Positions 1 to 12,886 of a DNA stretch of 64,000 bases are shown in pieces. The notes under the pieces are model-generated. The model saw nothing but the letters and a program-made list of their open reading frames with translations. It was not told the DNA's origin and made no database searches. This DNA is from Bretschneidera sinensis. Lineage: Eukaryota; Streptophyta; Magnoliopsida; Brassicales; Akaniaceae. A program made the translations under genes and the position numbers. The stretch lies in the NCBI GenBank assembly GCA_023935145.1, contig CM043699.1, forward strand, positions 129,520,536-129,584,535. Reading direction: 5' to 3'. The first letter of the stretch is position 1; the number at the start of each line of letters is the position of its first letter.

Positions 1-2283
1 TTGCATATAGTAAAATTTGAAGAACTTCTGATTTAATTCTGGTTTGAAATACTGAAATATTATGACAGAATTTTGAGAGAAAAAGAGAGAAAAAAGAATG
101 AAAAATGAATTGTATTTCGAAGTGGGGAGTGAGGGGTATTTATAGGTGTAGAATCACATTTTCAAATAGATCTGGAAAGTTATATCTTTCCAGTTGGAAA
201 GACGTGATTTTTTCAGATTTAATGAGAACCTTACGATCATGTCTGTTAGTTTTTAACGGACGAGATCATGTCGTGTCTGTTTAAAAAATATTTAAAAAAA
301 TCTTACACTTTTTTTATTTAAATTACAACCTTTAGATTTAAATCACGCATTTCTTTTTAAACCACAACATTTAAATTTAAACTAATACCTTTTGGGTTTT
401 TAAACAATCCATTAATATCATTTTAAATGATTTTTTCTAACAAAGGCATCAATGCATGTCCCAGTTGCCTTCCCTAGTGAGCTTCATGCAAAAGGATACT
501 GTTCCTTGTCCGTTCTCTTTTTAATTCGCTGCATTTTGGAAAGTTTTTCTATTTAGTCTTCGTTTGGTTTTGTTTATTTTTAATTTAAATTTATAATCAT
601 AGGTTTTAATTGATAATTTTTTTTAGTATATTAGCGGAAAATAGATTAAATCTGAGTCTATTATATGAAAGATCCAGAAATAACTTTAGGTTAATTAATA
701 ATTCTTTAAAATGATTTAGGGTTTTATTGAATAAGTGTTTAAAGTGTTGTTTATTGTAAAATAAATATAAACAAATAAAGCCTTAGTTATCATGCAACAG
801 TTTTTTTTTATGGGTAAATTTATTTGATAAAAAATTACAATACAACTAGGATGAGGGATTCAAATTCAGGACCTCCACTTTGTAAAAATGAAAGATGTAT
901 AATATATTACCATCAACTTCTGCCTCCAACCACCATATTGATGGGCTAATATTGTAAGTTACTCCATTTGATGTAATTGCTTCTTTTTCTTCTTTTTACA
1001 GTGTGTTTTGATCGAAGAGAGTGAGATAAAAGAAAACAGAGAGCTCGGTACATGGATCTCTTCAATATATAAATTTTACTTTTAATGAAGAATTAAATTT
1101 TATGGAGTAAAATTATCATTAAACTTTATGAAGTTTGGGGCATTTTTTGTTATATTCCTAAGGTGTGTGGATAACAAAACTTCCTTGTTAAGATTAGGGT
1201 TTTCGAGGTGTTACTTAGGCATGCATGTATATATCGCATATAGGAGTAAATATTTCAATTTTGATTCGATGTTTGTTCATTTTACAATCCTTAATTTAAT
1301 TTTAGTTTTTGTAAAATAACCCCTCATGGTTTGAGTAAAATGCAATTGTTAATTTTTGTAGCGGAAACAACACAAATGACTAATGAGTCTAAAACAAATT
1401 TTTTCATTTTTAATTAAAGCGGAGTATTTGAGCATGAAAATAGGTGGTATTAGACATATCTAAGAAGCTATCACATATACTGTTTGGTTTGAAAAGAATA
1501 TATGTAAGGTAGATTTTATGGTGTATAACCAAAAAAAAAAAAATTATCTTACTTTTATATTTTATGGTAAAACACATATATGTGATAGTAAATTTTTATT
1601 TTTGATGGTAAAAAAGAATTAACCACAAAAAGTATTAGTTTATCACTAAAAATATAATTTTTATTACCAATGTTTTATCACGTAAGACAAATTACTTTTT
1701 TTTTCTTCTTCAAAGCACCGAAACAATTACCTCTATATAATACTCATTTTACACAAAATCGTAAAAAATTTATTCAACAAAAACTAAATTATCCTCTGTA
1801 AATCTTAATTTTTTATTTTTTAAATTAAAAAAATAAAATTTTCTTTTACATGAAAGAAAATGATAAAAACCGGATCCTTGGTTACCATCACTGCTGGTAT
1901 ATATTGCAGAATTTAAGAGCCAAAAGGATAAATGAGACCTTTAGGTTTCTTAGTCCTGTTATTATAACTTAAAAAAAAAATAGATTAAAGAAGCTACTAC
2001 GCTACAATTGCTATATTTAAATAAATACTCTAAAGAGGAATGATTAGATTTTTGCTCCTTTTATCACAAATAATTGAGGAAAATATTTAAACATTAGTAG
2101 GGATTAATAATGATGATTTTGACTACCTTATTCTATCTTAGAAATCTTCTAATCTTTGCTAAAATACTTATAGGATAATACCTCACATCTTCGATGTCCG
2201 CCTACATGCATAGGCCGTGCAAGTTCGGAAGATATGTGGGTGGGTTTTAATAGCGACTTGATAAGTTAGTTAGCAACGAAATA
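1..2283. other. Intergenic A/T-rich DNA, no supported gene
   Basis: This stretch holds only short open frames without recognisable domains. It is full of poly-A/T runs and low-complexity tracts. I see no splice-compatible coding exons, LTR ends or RNA genes here. Confidence 0.6.
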
Positions 2284-2357
2284 GCGCCCATGGCCTAATG
2301 GATAAGGCGTCTGACTTCTAATCGGGCGATTTTGGGTTAAGTCCTCTTATAATATAG
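2284..2357 (+). pseudogene. tRNA-Arg(TCT)-like pseudogene or tRNA-derived SINE head
   Basis: The first ~40 bases match a plant tRNA-Arg: an acceptor strand beginning GCGCCC, an A-box region TGGCCTAATGG, a D-arm and an anticodon loop reading CTTCTAA (anticodon TCT). The 3' half is broken. The anticodon stem no longer pairs fully (TCTGA against TCGGG), the T-arm reads GGGTTAAGTCC instead of a good B box, and the acceptor 3' strand (a GGGCGT-type sequence) is absent, replaced by A/T-rich DNA. It cannot fold as a mature tRNA. It is either a decayed gene copy or the tRNA-related head of a SINE; no SINE tail is visible. Confidence 0.75.
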
Positions 2358-5300
2358 TTAGTTGAGAATTAAGATGAAATTAAATTAATGTCACATAATT
2401 TATATATATTTCTAACTCGAGATTTTTTTGAATCTATTTGTTGATTGTTTTCAATACCTCTTGTTTCGAGTCTTTGAGGTACCATGAATTGTTAATGAAT
2501 TTTGGATAAAGCCAAGCGAACAAGGGTGAGTTTTTTTACTTGTTACAAATGAATTTTCAAAATGTTACTAATAGAACTTTCGAACTGAACAATATCACGA
2601 GCTGCTGTCACAAACAGATGTACTTGTATTTGAGCCGATGAATTTTGGTTTTCATTAAAATTTGGGTGAATTGTTGGAGAGGAGAAATGTAATCAACCAT
2701 TGGATTTTGGAAGTGTGAAAAGATAAAGATAATACACGTATTTGGAGATTTTTCTATATAATGTATTAGGATAATCTTAATAATGAAAATGATTCTATCA
2801 GTTTGAGATTACTGAAAGTTGGAGCTGACAAAATTATTATCAGTATTTTCAGAGATGAATGTGTTGGGCAGACCGTTTTGTTTTATTAAGGTGAAATGTA
2901 AACCTTGAGACGTTGAGGTGTATACTTATTAAAATGTTGGGATGTTTAGAAAAATCAGATTTAATTACTAAAAATATCATGTGGTTGAATGTAGGTTTTT
3001 TTTTGTGGCAAAAAATACACTGTTGTTGACTCTATTTAAAAAAAATACCCTAAATATTTTTTTTTGGTAAAAAATACTCTATATTATATTTTATTTAACC
3101 AAAAATATCCTATAATATGTTTCTTTTAGTCAATTACATTATATTTTTTGCTAACAGAAACATACTACAGGGAATTTCTTTACCACAAAAAAATCCCAGG
3201 GTATTTTTAAAAAATGCATTCAATTACAGTGTATTTTTTATAATTAAGCCAAAAATTAATATTTAATGGATTAAAATAATAATTAATATTCAAATTTAAT
3301 TTAATTTAATTAATTATCAATAAATTTTAATATTTTAAAAATTAAAAATAAACAGTAGATCGAAATAAACCCTATTCTTTTTTTTTTCATAATAAATCAT
3401 AAAACGATACTTTACAACCTTTTAAAAAAATTTCAACTTGATGTACTCCTAAGGCGTCCGAACTTAAATATACGTCAATTTTGGGAGGGGTGTACTCTAG
3501 GCCTTTTTACTATTGCCATGAGGCGTTTCAGTGCTGTCTCGCCCTTGAGCAAACTCCAAATTTTATTCATACAAATTGATTTTATCAATTTTTTTAAAAT
3601 TAATTATAAATTATTTTTTTTAGTATAAATCTAAATTGTATTCTATTATCAAATTACATATCTTATATATTATAATAAAATAATCATTATTCAAACGTCA
3701 AATGATAAAAATGATGTATCATTTACCTTACTTAATTATAAAGAATAAATGAAAAAAAATTAATATTGTAATAATTTAGTTGAAACGATGGAAACAAAAT
3801 TTACCTTTAAAACCAAAAATAAAATTTACAACTATGTCCATCCATCCATTAAATCTCTCATCAAACCATTATTGGCACTGGGGAGACCATCACTCCAATC
3901 GGGACCTCAATAAATTCTCATTTTCACTTGCTTTCTAATTCTTTCATGTTGTAAGTAGGGTATGCAATTTTAGGGATTATGATTTTTTTTGTTTAAAAAT
4001 TAAAATAGATATCAAATTTATAATAAAATTGAATGTTATATTAATATATTTAAATATAAATATTTTATATTTAATAATGTGATATTTAATTACATTGTAA
4101 ATTTAATTTTATTTTAATTTCTATATAGATAGATAATAATTTTAATTTTAAAAGAGGGGTGAAGTAATTATAGTAGGTAGATAAATACCATTAAAATCAC
4201 AATAATTAGTGCGATAAATAAAAACTGTAGATGCTAAGATGATGACACAACATATGAGAATGTGGGGCCTTGTTCGGTGGGTCCCGAGTCTGAAACCAGG
4301 AATCCTGCTGTTGAAGATCTGGGAGTGGGAGTTGGAGTGGGACCTACCATTGAGGTTTACGTAACCGAGGAGTGCGGGGCCTTGGATGATGGTGTAGATG
4401 TGATGATGATGGCACGCGACCACATGACGGTCCGTGAACTTCACCATTCTGATTTTGGTAAGAAAAATAAAAGTGTAATGGACCCACCAAGACACTAACT
4501 CAACGGACCACTTTGCCCCCTGCTATAGTGTTTGTGAAAGTGATGCATATTCATGATTTCAAGGCTGAATAGTCCGTTTTGGTAAAGTTTATTTGGTTTG
4601 AGCTAAAAAAATATTTGGTTAGAATCGGTTTTCACAATCACTTTTAGTTCAATTTAAAATTTTATTAATAATTTTAAAAAAATTATTAATAATATTAATA
4701 TAAAAATAAAATTTAATAAATAATGTTTTTAATAAATTTTTTAAAATTATTAATAAAATTTTAAATTAATTTTAAATTAAGTATTTAAATCTAATCAAAT
4801 AAAAAAAATCTCTGGTTTGAGCTTGATAATCCGCTCAGCTGGGTTGTTTTTAAATTCTCAAATATTTCACTGATAAAAAAAAAATAATACACACTTTGGG
4901 TTTCGTTGGAATCCAAATCTTCTTTATTTAAAAATTAAAATAAAAATTAAAAGAAATGAAGCCGAGCCGAGCCTAGCAAAGGAAACCCAATGTTGAAAAC
5001 GTTAAACCTTGAAAGGACCTTTTTTGCTTTGGTTAAGCTCTGTACAGTTAAATAGTGACGTCAGTTATCCAGTGAGCGAGTATTTTTATATTCGCATCCG
5101 TTGATGCTGAGATAAGAGAGAGCCGATCAAAATTACACTGATAAAGCACAAGTTTACCAGTAGAGAGAAAAAAAGGAGAAACTTTGAAGAGAGAAAGAGT
5201 TGCAGGAGTAAGTTCTTTGGCAAAAAATTGACGTAAAAAAACAGCCATTTCAGGGCAGGAGGTTGGTTTTGTCAAAACCCACTGATTTTCATGCACACGC

Positions 5301-5554
5301 GTCTTTAAAATCTCCCCAACAACAAACACCTCTCAATCCCACGAGCTCTCTCTATCTATCTCTTCCCTCTCTCTTTATCTCTGCAACTCCGTGGCGATTT
5401 TTCAGGTCTGATGATGAAAAAAAACTGAAATAGTGGGGTTATAAAGAGCATAGAAGTATAGTAAAAAGGTTACCCACTTCAGAAAAAAAAGGACATCGAG
5501 TGAGAGAGAAAGAGATCAAAATAAATTGATCGTTCACTATTCATCATATTTTTC
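2358..5554. other. Intergenic DNA upstream of the FLZ gene
   Basis: Mostly A/T-rich sequence with no supported gene. A less A/T-rich patch at about 4255-4500 has open frames on both strands but no family signature. A pyrimidine-rich stretch at about 5345-5390 may be promoter or leader of the FLZ gene. Confidence 0.5.
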
Positions 5555-5591
5555 TTTTTTTTGTTTTTTTGTTTTTTTGTTTTTTTGTTTT
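5555..5591. repeat. (T7G)n microsatellite
   Basis: Four units of seven or eight Ts followed by G, then a short T run. It lies in the promoter or leader region of the downstream FLZ gene, so length variation there is likely; any effect on expression is unknown. Confidence 0.8.
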
Positions 5592-5784
5592 AAGCATGTT
5601 GTGGTTTTTCACTTTTCAGCCTGGTTTTAATTCTGCTTTAAAAGGGTTTTATCAATTTTTGTTAATTTGTGTTTTGGGGCTTTGAAATACTTGCAGTGAA
5701 GGACACAAAAAAGATAAGAGAGTGAAAAAGAGAGAATAGAAAGTATAGAGGCCAAAAAAAAAGCAGAGCCTTTAACGGGAAGAA

Positions 5785-5791
5785 TATAAAA
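5785..5791 (+). promoter_or_regulatory. Candidate TATA box of the FLZ gene
   Basis: TATAAAA lies in a pyrimidine/purine-rich promoter-like stretch, about 440 bases before the FLZ start codon. With usual plant spacing, transcription would begin near 5815-5825. Another TATA-like site (ttataaag) lies near 5440, so an earlier start is possible. Confidence 0.4.
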
Positions 5792-5818
5792 CTCTCTTTC
5801 TTCTCTGCCCCATCTGAT

Positions 5819-6023
5819 ATGCATTGCACGTTTGTCTCTCTTGATCATGACTCGTGAGGGTTTATTTGCATGTAGCTCTGAGCTGAGTGATTCTTGCTGA
5901 GAAATTGAAGAAGAAAAGTGCGAGAAAGTCGGGAGATAAAGTAAAATCCTTTTTCTTTTCCTTTCGTTGGTTTTTACTCTGTTCTGCTTACAGTTATAAA
6001 TGGGAGTTACAGGGGTTTATTAA
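5819..6023 (+). promoter_or_regulatory. Short upstream ORFs in the FLZ leader
   Basis: Three small frames precede the main start: ATG at 5819 (12 codons plus stop), ATG at 5847 (17 codons plus stop, overlapping the first in another frame) and ATG at 6000 (7 codons plus stop). All lie before the predicted leader intron and would be in the mRNA if it starts near 5817. They could lower translation of the main frame; this is inference. Confidence 0.35.
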
Positions 6024-6079
6024 AGCTACTTCTGATCGTAACTTTTTTTGATCTATTCGGTGAAAACCCAATCTTTGAG

Positions 6080-6199
6080 GTAAGCCCCAATCGCTCTATC
6101 CTTCTCTTACACTCTTACCTGTAAATAAGAGAGCTTCTCAATTGTTTGGTTTAAGTTTAATTTCAATTTTTGGATAAAATCTTTGTTCTTTATTTGCAG
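6080..6199 (+). other. Predicted 5'-UTR intron of the FLZ gene
   Basis: The donor GAG|GTAAGC at 6080 and acceptor TTTGCAG| at 6199 enclose a T-rich 120-base segment ending 24 bases before the ATG. Leader introns are common in genes of this family in plants. Not proven without transcripts. Confidence 0.55.
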
Positions 6200-6223
6200 T
6201 GGTAGTATTGTAATTTGTGAATT

Positions 6224-7612
6224 ATGCTGAGGAAAAGATCAAGAGGAGCAACAACATCAACCAGTAAGCAGGCTTTAATGGCAGACTATGGCTCACTTCC
6301 ATCTCCAAGAGACAGATACGGGAAACCCACTTCATTTCCAAGGTTGTTCACTGGTTTTAGCTTAAAGGGCTTCATCGAAAATGAGGCTGTTATGAGCCCA
6401 ACTTCAATTCTTGATAGCAAACCATTCTCTGTTTTCAAGAACCCGTTTTGGTCTGAATCAAACCCAAATACACCCAAAACCACCCAAGAACCTGAAACCA
6501 GGCACAAATTGGACTCAAAAGGAATTGGCCTTGGCATTGTTGATGCTCTCAAAGATGAGAAATCTGACCCCAAATTGTCAAAACCTGAGACGCGGATGGT
6601 TCTGCTCGGCTCACAACTAAGAATCCAGATTCCTCCTCTACCTCACTCTGTTCTTTCTCCAGCTGAGTCTCCAAGATCCCCAACTGATTTTGGTATCAAG
6701 ACAAGGAATTCTCAATTGGGCTCATTTTCATCCGGGTTATCTGCTTCTCCAGTGAAGAAATCAGGTTTCGAATCAGCTAATTCAGGTCTGGAGGGTCCGG
6801 GTTGTCCTGGGGTTTTCACTGGGTGTCTCTCTGCTACTGAGATGGAGCTTTCTGAGGATTACACTTGTGTGATATCTCATGGACCTAACCCGAGAACTAC
6901 CCATATTTTTGACAATTGCATTGTTGAGAGTTGCTGTGGTGTTGTTGGTGGGTTCTCTGCATTCAGGAAGGAAAACGGGTCAAGTTATCCATCAGAGAGT
7001 TTTCTCAACTTCTGTTACACTTGCAAGAAGAATCTGGGGCAAGGAAAAGACATTTTCATGTACAGGTTAGCTCAACCCTCATGTTTCCCTTTTTGGGCAT
7101 TGTTTCGCTTGCTTTTTGAAATGGTTTTATTCATTTTTGTTGAGAAATTGTATAAGTTGGTGTTGAAGTATTTTCTCTCCATGGTCTGCTCTTGTGACAA
7201 AAAGAAATTGAAAAATGTGATTATTTTGGATTACGTTTTGATCAATTAATTAAACATAATTTCCTGTGTGGAATCGCAACTATATTAATTTTTCCTGAAA
7301 TCTGATCTTGATTTGGATCGCACTTATCTTCTAAATTTGACTCTGTTTTTATTTGTTTATATCAATTTGAGCTTGTTTTTAGTTAATCCACTGAACTTGG
7401 GCTTGGTTTCATGGATAAATTCTGTCTATCATTCACGTTCTTTTGCTATTGCACAAGCAGAAATTTTAGTTGGTCTTTTCTGATATTGTATTCACTCTTC
7501 CAGGGGCGAGAAGGCCTTTTGCAGTTGCGAATGCCGATACCAGGAGATGATTTTGGTGGAAGAAGGAATGGATAAGTTAGAATCTGATGATGGTTATGGA
7601 GCTTGTTCTTGA
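6224..7612 (+). CDS. FCS-like zinc finger (FLZ, DUF581) protein, two exons
   Basis: Exon 1 is 6224-7065 and exon 2 is 7504-7612, joined by a GT-AG intron (TACAG|GTTAGC ... CTTCCAG|GGGCG), giving 316 residues. The N-terminus MLRKRSR is typical of the family. The FLZ domain spans about residues 260-300, and the intron splits it at Arg281. Likely zinc ligands are C264, C267, C287 and C291 around the FCS signature (FCSCEC). The rest is Ser/Pro-rich and probably disordered. Known members act as adaptors that bind SnRK1 kinase subunits in energy and stress signalling, in nucleus and cytoplasm; that role here is inferred from the family. The gene looks intact, with a long leader holding small uORFs and an intron. 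Without splicing, translation would run into the intron and lose half the zinc finger. Confidence 0.93.
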
Positions 7613-8639
7613 TAGTCATGTTAATCTCAGCTACTCTTAATTATGTGTTCCTTAGCTTCAAGGAGCCAACATAAAGACACAGCAACTTTTTCCAAGTGTA
7701 ACCTATAAATCACATTGAAGAATGAAGATCAAATTGTTGCTGGCAAAAATGGTATTTGAAGATCCTGCATAGTTTGAATCTTACATTTTCTCCCTTTGGT
7801 TCCAATATTTTGTACTCTCCTTCTAGAGGTTGAGGAAATTTCTAGAGCTGATTTTGTTGAATGATAATTGGCTCACAAAAATTAGTGGTGGTGATGACGA
7901 TGATGATTTATGACTAAAAAGCTTATATTTTGATCATCTTGGCTTATTTTATATTTTTGTATTACTTATGATTATCTTTTGATTACGCACTTTAGGCCAA
8001 TGAGAAGCATTCCGTTTTAATCTATATGTCATTAAACAATTAATTTAAATTATGAAAATAAATAATATTTTATAAAATTTATTAACATTTAAAAATAATT
8101 TTTATGATTTTAAATCAATAATACATTTAAAAAAAATAAATTTAAAATTATTTTAAACACTATCCAGGTAGTTCTATTATTTTGTATTTTATATAGCTGC
8201 AGACTGACGTAAGACTAGCTATGATTGAGGAACAGATAAATGTGATACGTATGTATCAAATTAAACAATAAATTATTAATCGCTAGTAAAAAATTAACAA
8301 TAAATTATTAACGTGGAGCATCAAAAGAGAATAATTCAGTAAACAGTATGGGCCTGTCCTACATCCTACGTGCTCCTATTTTACTTAAAGATTTTGCTGA
8401 ACAGGTGCATGGATTATAGATTAAATCGATCTTATTTCACAATTTTACATTTTTTTTATTCGACAAAAAAAATTGTAGTAATACGTTTTTTCAAGGAAAT
8501 AAAAAAGAAAATAAAACCACCGAACTGGAAGGTAATAAAATCAGCTAGCGAAGGATAACTATGTCATTTGTAAGCGAGCGAAGTACACGTCCATTAAAAG
8601 TGCATAGACATTAATGGCTCCAAAATTATTTTCTTCTTA
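7613..8639. other. FLZ 3' region and A/T-rich intergenic DNA
   Basis: The first ~350 bases are probably 3' UTR of the FLZ gene (T-rich, with AATA-type polyadenylation-like signals). The remainder is A/T-rich with no supported gene. Confidence 0.5.
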
Positions 8640-8807
8640 TCTCAATCTTACCCTCCCAATGCCCGACTTTCTCTTATCGCTGGGCCCACCGTGTATCTTT
8701 CCGTAGACGTTTCCGGAAGCCACGGGAATACGACGTGTCCGTCTCCGTTTCCATTCCCTCTTACCGGTTTGATCGAGACGACAATTCAGTTTCGGATTCC
8801 AGAAATA
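8640..8807 (+). other. Possible first exon (transit peptide or leader) of the folate transporter pseudogene
   Basis: A patch much less A/T-rich than its surroundings ends at a good donor, AAATA|GTGAGT at 8808. It lies ~690 bases before the first clearly homologous transporter exon. Intact chloroplast members have a 5' exon for a transit peptide, so position and composition fit. No single reading frame here is convincing, so this may be leader only. Confidence 0.35.
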
Positions 8808-9498
8808 GTGAGTTCTTTTCTTTCTTTTTAAATCGCTTTAATATGAATTTTTAGTCATCCGTTTTTTTTTTATTATCATGTTAATTAATATGCAAATGGA
8901 TAGGTTGTTTTGCTATGTTTAATTGCTTAGAAAACGTAGGAAAATGAAAAGAAAATTTGGAGCGTTTTGATTAGTTGGGGCTGAGGTAGTTATTAGATTT
9001 CACTTTCTCGGCTACCAAACGGAAAACATTTTGTTGGTAACAATTTAATTCAGCACTAATTCGTAGCTTAGTATGTATTGGCATCTCCAGCGATAGTGTA
9101 GAGGCCCTTATGGTGTCGGGCAACGCTTTGGTGCCTTTTTCGATATACTTTTACTTATCGATAAAAAAATGATTTTCAAGGGAGCGATATTATGAGTATG
9201 AGCTTTATTGTATAGAGCACATGGTTGTAGTAGTATACTCGGTTGAAGTAACTTTTAGAGGTTTAGCATGAGATTGAATTAAAAGCTTGGACTCAATTGA
9301 CGTGAATTAATCCTATGATTGAGCACTTTTTACTATTATATTTGAGGAAGTTAAACTAAAATTTTGAATTAATTGAGGTAGGAGGTGATAGTAGCTCGCT
9401 TACTCTTTACCTTTTCAACCGAAACATTCTTTATGGAAAATGGTTTAATTTTGTAGGAAGCCTACTGTTTATATGTATGCAATGTTTGTGTATTTTAG

Positions 9499-12400
9499 GT
9501 GCCGGAAAAGGAGATATGTTGACATCAGATATCGAAACAGCTCCACGTAAAAGCAGATATCTATTTAGTACAGTTAAATTCTATGGTGTAGATTTATCCC
9601 CTGATAATATTGCGGTGGCCATGGTATATTTTGTTCTAGGTGTTTTAGGTCTTTCAAGGCTTGCTGTCAGTTTTTACTTGAAAGATGATTTGCATCTTGA
9701 TTCTGCAGAGGTACGTCCTTGTAATTTTTCAATGTTCTTTTAGTGATGCTTGAAGTTGTGCAATTGTATATTTGACTTTTCTTTTTTTTACTTCTTTTTC
9801 TAATGGTGCAAAAGGTTACTTATATGTCAATCTTTCTCATGATGTTACACACTTATTTACATTGTTGATTATTCTATACTCTGATTAAGAATATCTTCTT
9901 TAGGTTCAAATTTTGCAGAAAAATTAACAGCATTAAAAAGGGATTGTGGTTTAGGGATTACAAGACCTTTTTGATGAGTAATTTTAATGCATTCATGTTA
10001 CTATCATTAAGGACTAACAAATTATACTTGTTGACTAGAAAGCTGTGATATCTGGTTTCTCTGCCTTACCATGGCATATTAAACCTCTCTACAGGTTTAT
10101 TAGGTGCGAGCTATTGACTATTTTTTCTCTATTTTTCACCCTTCCCTGGGAAACTCAATATGTTCTTGTACTATGTTTGAGAAAGTTTTTTTTTTTGTTC
10201 TTGCAGCAATTCTGTACCACTTTTTGGTTATCGAAGAAGGTCATACTTGGTTCTATCTGGACTTCTTTGTGCACTCTTGTGGAGTTTGATGGCCACCTTT
10301 GTTGACAGCAAGTATGATGCAGCTATCTGCATACTTCTTGGGTCTCTTTCTGTTGCCTTCTCTGATGTTGTATGTACCTCCTTTTTCTTATAAGATGTTC
10401 TAAGTATCTTCTATTTTGTGAATTTGTTATGTAGATATACTTGTTAATGATGGATGTTTGAACTGTTAAGGACTTTATATTTTCTTGTAGGTCTGAACTT
10501 GTATGGTAACACATGTATTGTGTCATTTAAGTTGCATTACGTGTACCTACTTTAATTAAGTTAATTACTTATCAATACAGGTCAAGCTTTACCTCTATTT
10601 TATGAGAATTTATTGTAAGTTGGCATTAACTATGGCAGTTGTAGTTGTTTAGGTTGCATATGGAAGGCGATGCTTTATTGCACTCTAAATGAAAATTAAT
10701 ATCTTGGGCTGGTGTCATGCATGACAAAGATGCCTTAGTATCTATGATGATAGATAAATATTGATAGGCATTAAAGAGCTTTGTTTCTGTAACAAGGGAT
10801 GAAGGTTAATGCCAAAGACTTGATTCTTTCAAAGGATTGAAAAAGGTTAGGCATCTAAAACTTATCTTGGTATGGACAGTACTGGAGATAATGCCATAAT
10901 CAGTTAGGGAAATGCAAGATATTTCATCACTGATTTTAAAAAAAACCAGTTTTATATGTTTATCTGAAGATGGAACTATACGCACGAAACTTTTAATTTC
11001 TTAGAGTTCAGGTAAATCTCCTTTGTTTGTGTGTGATTCTGATTACCTACAAAGAATTTAACATATAGATGTGGCAGCATGTGTATACATGCCTTTTATG
11101 AAGGATGAGTATGCTCTGATTAGTTTTAACAACTAACTTGATGGACATCCGTATGATATTCTAGTGAGAGAAGATTAAGTTAGGTATTTGTGAACGTTAA
11201 TTATCTTTCATACTTCCAAAATCACTGCAAAAACTTTTGTAGAGAGAGCTCGTGGAGAGTCACAAAGCATGTCAGGATCTCTTCAGTCTTTATGTTGGGG
11301 ATCCTCAGCTTTTGGTGGAATTGTGAGCTCGTACTTTAGTGGCTCCCTTGTGGATTCTTATGGTGTAAGGCGCTTTAGGTGGTTTGCCTATGAAATAATT
11401 TCCCGACCGATGATAATTGCAATGGGTCATGTTTCTGACAATTTTGATACCTCAGGTTTGTTTTTGGTCTCACTGCATTACTACCTCTTATGACATCTGC
11501 AGTTGTTGTTCTTGTAAAAGAACAGTGTGATTCGTCCGGCAAGGGGGCAGAATATTCCTTGGGCCAGTCCTGGCTTTCTTGAGAACTCTAAACAGAATAT
11601 TATTCAGTTGTGGGATGCTCTCAAGCAGCCTAATGTGTTTCTCACCACAGTCAGACTCCGCCATGTTTTACTTCACGTATGTGCTGCTTCTGATTATTGT
11701 CATTACCCTTTACTTTCTTTAATTTGTTTCATGGCTACTTCAAACATTTTTGTTGATTGGTGTATGCTCAAATCAATTTCAGCATGAATAAACTTGGTTT
11801 CACTCCAGAATTTCTAGGGCCTGTCAAGTTTGTGACTTCAGTTGCATCATTGCTTGGTGTTGGACTGTATAATGGATTTCTGAAAAATGTTTCATTGAGG
11901 AAGATTTTTCTTGTAACCACCATTATTGGTACAGCTGTTGGGATGACTCAGGTTTGTTTAATGGTCTGCTTTTTGATAACGCTATTTCAGATATATTTCT
12001 GACTCTTGTACATGATTACTTTTTATTGTTGTTGTTCTTATCTTTTGTGTAGGTCTTCCGTGTTACTGGCTTTAACCGGAAGTTAGGCATAAAAGATGAA
12101 TGGTTTGCAATTGGGGATTCGTTGATTTTAACGGTCCTTGGTCAGGTTATGAAACTGTACTTGTCCCTAATTGGTTCTCATTTAGAAACTTATATAATTT
12201 CCATGTGAATACCACTTTCAGTAGCCAGAAACCATTTTTGTAAGCAAAAGGATGGGGACTTGGAGATGTTTGGAGTGACTTGCTTACTGGGAAGATTTTG
12301 GTTCCCATGGAAGTAAAGAATTTTTTCTGGGTTCTGGGTTCAATCTTTTCTTTTATTCCTGAAAAATGAGGGATTATTCCCAAGGTGGCTACATGAGTTC

Positions 12401-12886
12401 CTTTCGTCATCTAGTGTTGGCTAAAATTCCTATTAAGTAATAACATAGTTTCTGTTTTTGACATCAATAATTTAATCGCACGAGTGGTGTTCTTTCATAG
12501 TGCTTATTTTCCACTCCTCAATCATTTTATTGCTGCTTTTGTTCCGTTTCAAATCCATGCTTCTCATTTTAATGGAAAACTATTCTGTTGCAGGCTTCTT
12601 TTATGCTGGTTCTTGTGCTAACAGCAAGATTATGCCCAGAGGGAATGGAACGAACGCTTTTTTCTACCCGCATATCCATATCAAATGGAGGGAGTGTTGG
12701 GCTGATGGGGTAAGGTTTGACCCAACTCTTTGGTGTCACCAAGGACAGATTTGATAATTTAACCTTTTTAATAGTTCTATGGAATCTCAGTTCATTGTTG
12801 CCTTGCCACTTCTTGGCCTTCTTCCACAAGATGGTACTGATTCCGTTTCTAAGGAAAATGGAGACATTGAGATGAAATCCAATTGA
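9499..12886 (+). pseudogene. Folate-biopterin transporter (FBT/BT1 family) pseudogene, introns kept
   Basis: Exons of a chloroplast-type folate-biopterin transporter, a multi-pass membrane carrier of the BT1/MFS group, can be read in order: 9499-9710, 10039-10103, 10207-10369, 11243 to about 11363, 11456-11676, 11783-11951, 12053-12145, and one from about 12594 to the stop TGA at 12884-12886. Recognisable blocks include [33 protein letters not shown] and [16 protein letters not shown]. Lesions: the small exon for the VDSMVVE block is not found; a +1 shift follows the KEQ codons near 11525; about 11 codons are lost at about 11650; TAA is in frame near 12710 with two codons missing just before it; one T is lost in a run near 12800. 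The donor after the GVR block (near 11363) reads AAG|GC, not GT; a GT donor nine bases on would add three residues. Because introns remain, it arose by DNA duplication or decayed in place. A few lesions could be assembly errors, but not all. Confidence 0.88.

Noticed and set aside
3000..3250. T-rich stretch with apparent inverted symmetry
   Set aside because: The symmetry comes from homopolymer runs. No defined ends or target duplication.
4148..4498. Overlapping frames on both strands of a less A/T-rich patch
   Set aside because: No domain, no codon bias and no splice support. Probably chance.
12147..12410. Minus-strand frame inside a transporter intron
   Set aside because: No family resemblance and located in an intron of the pseudogene.
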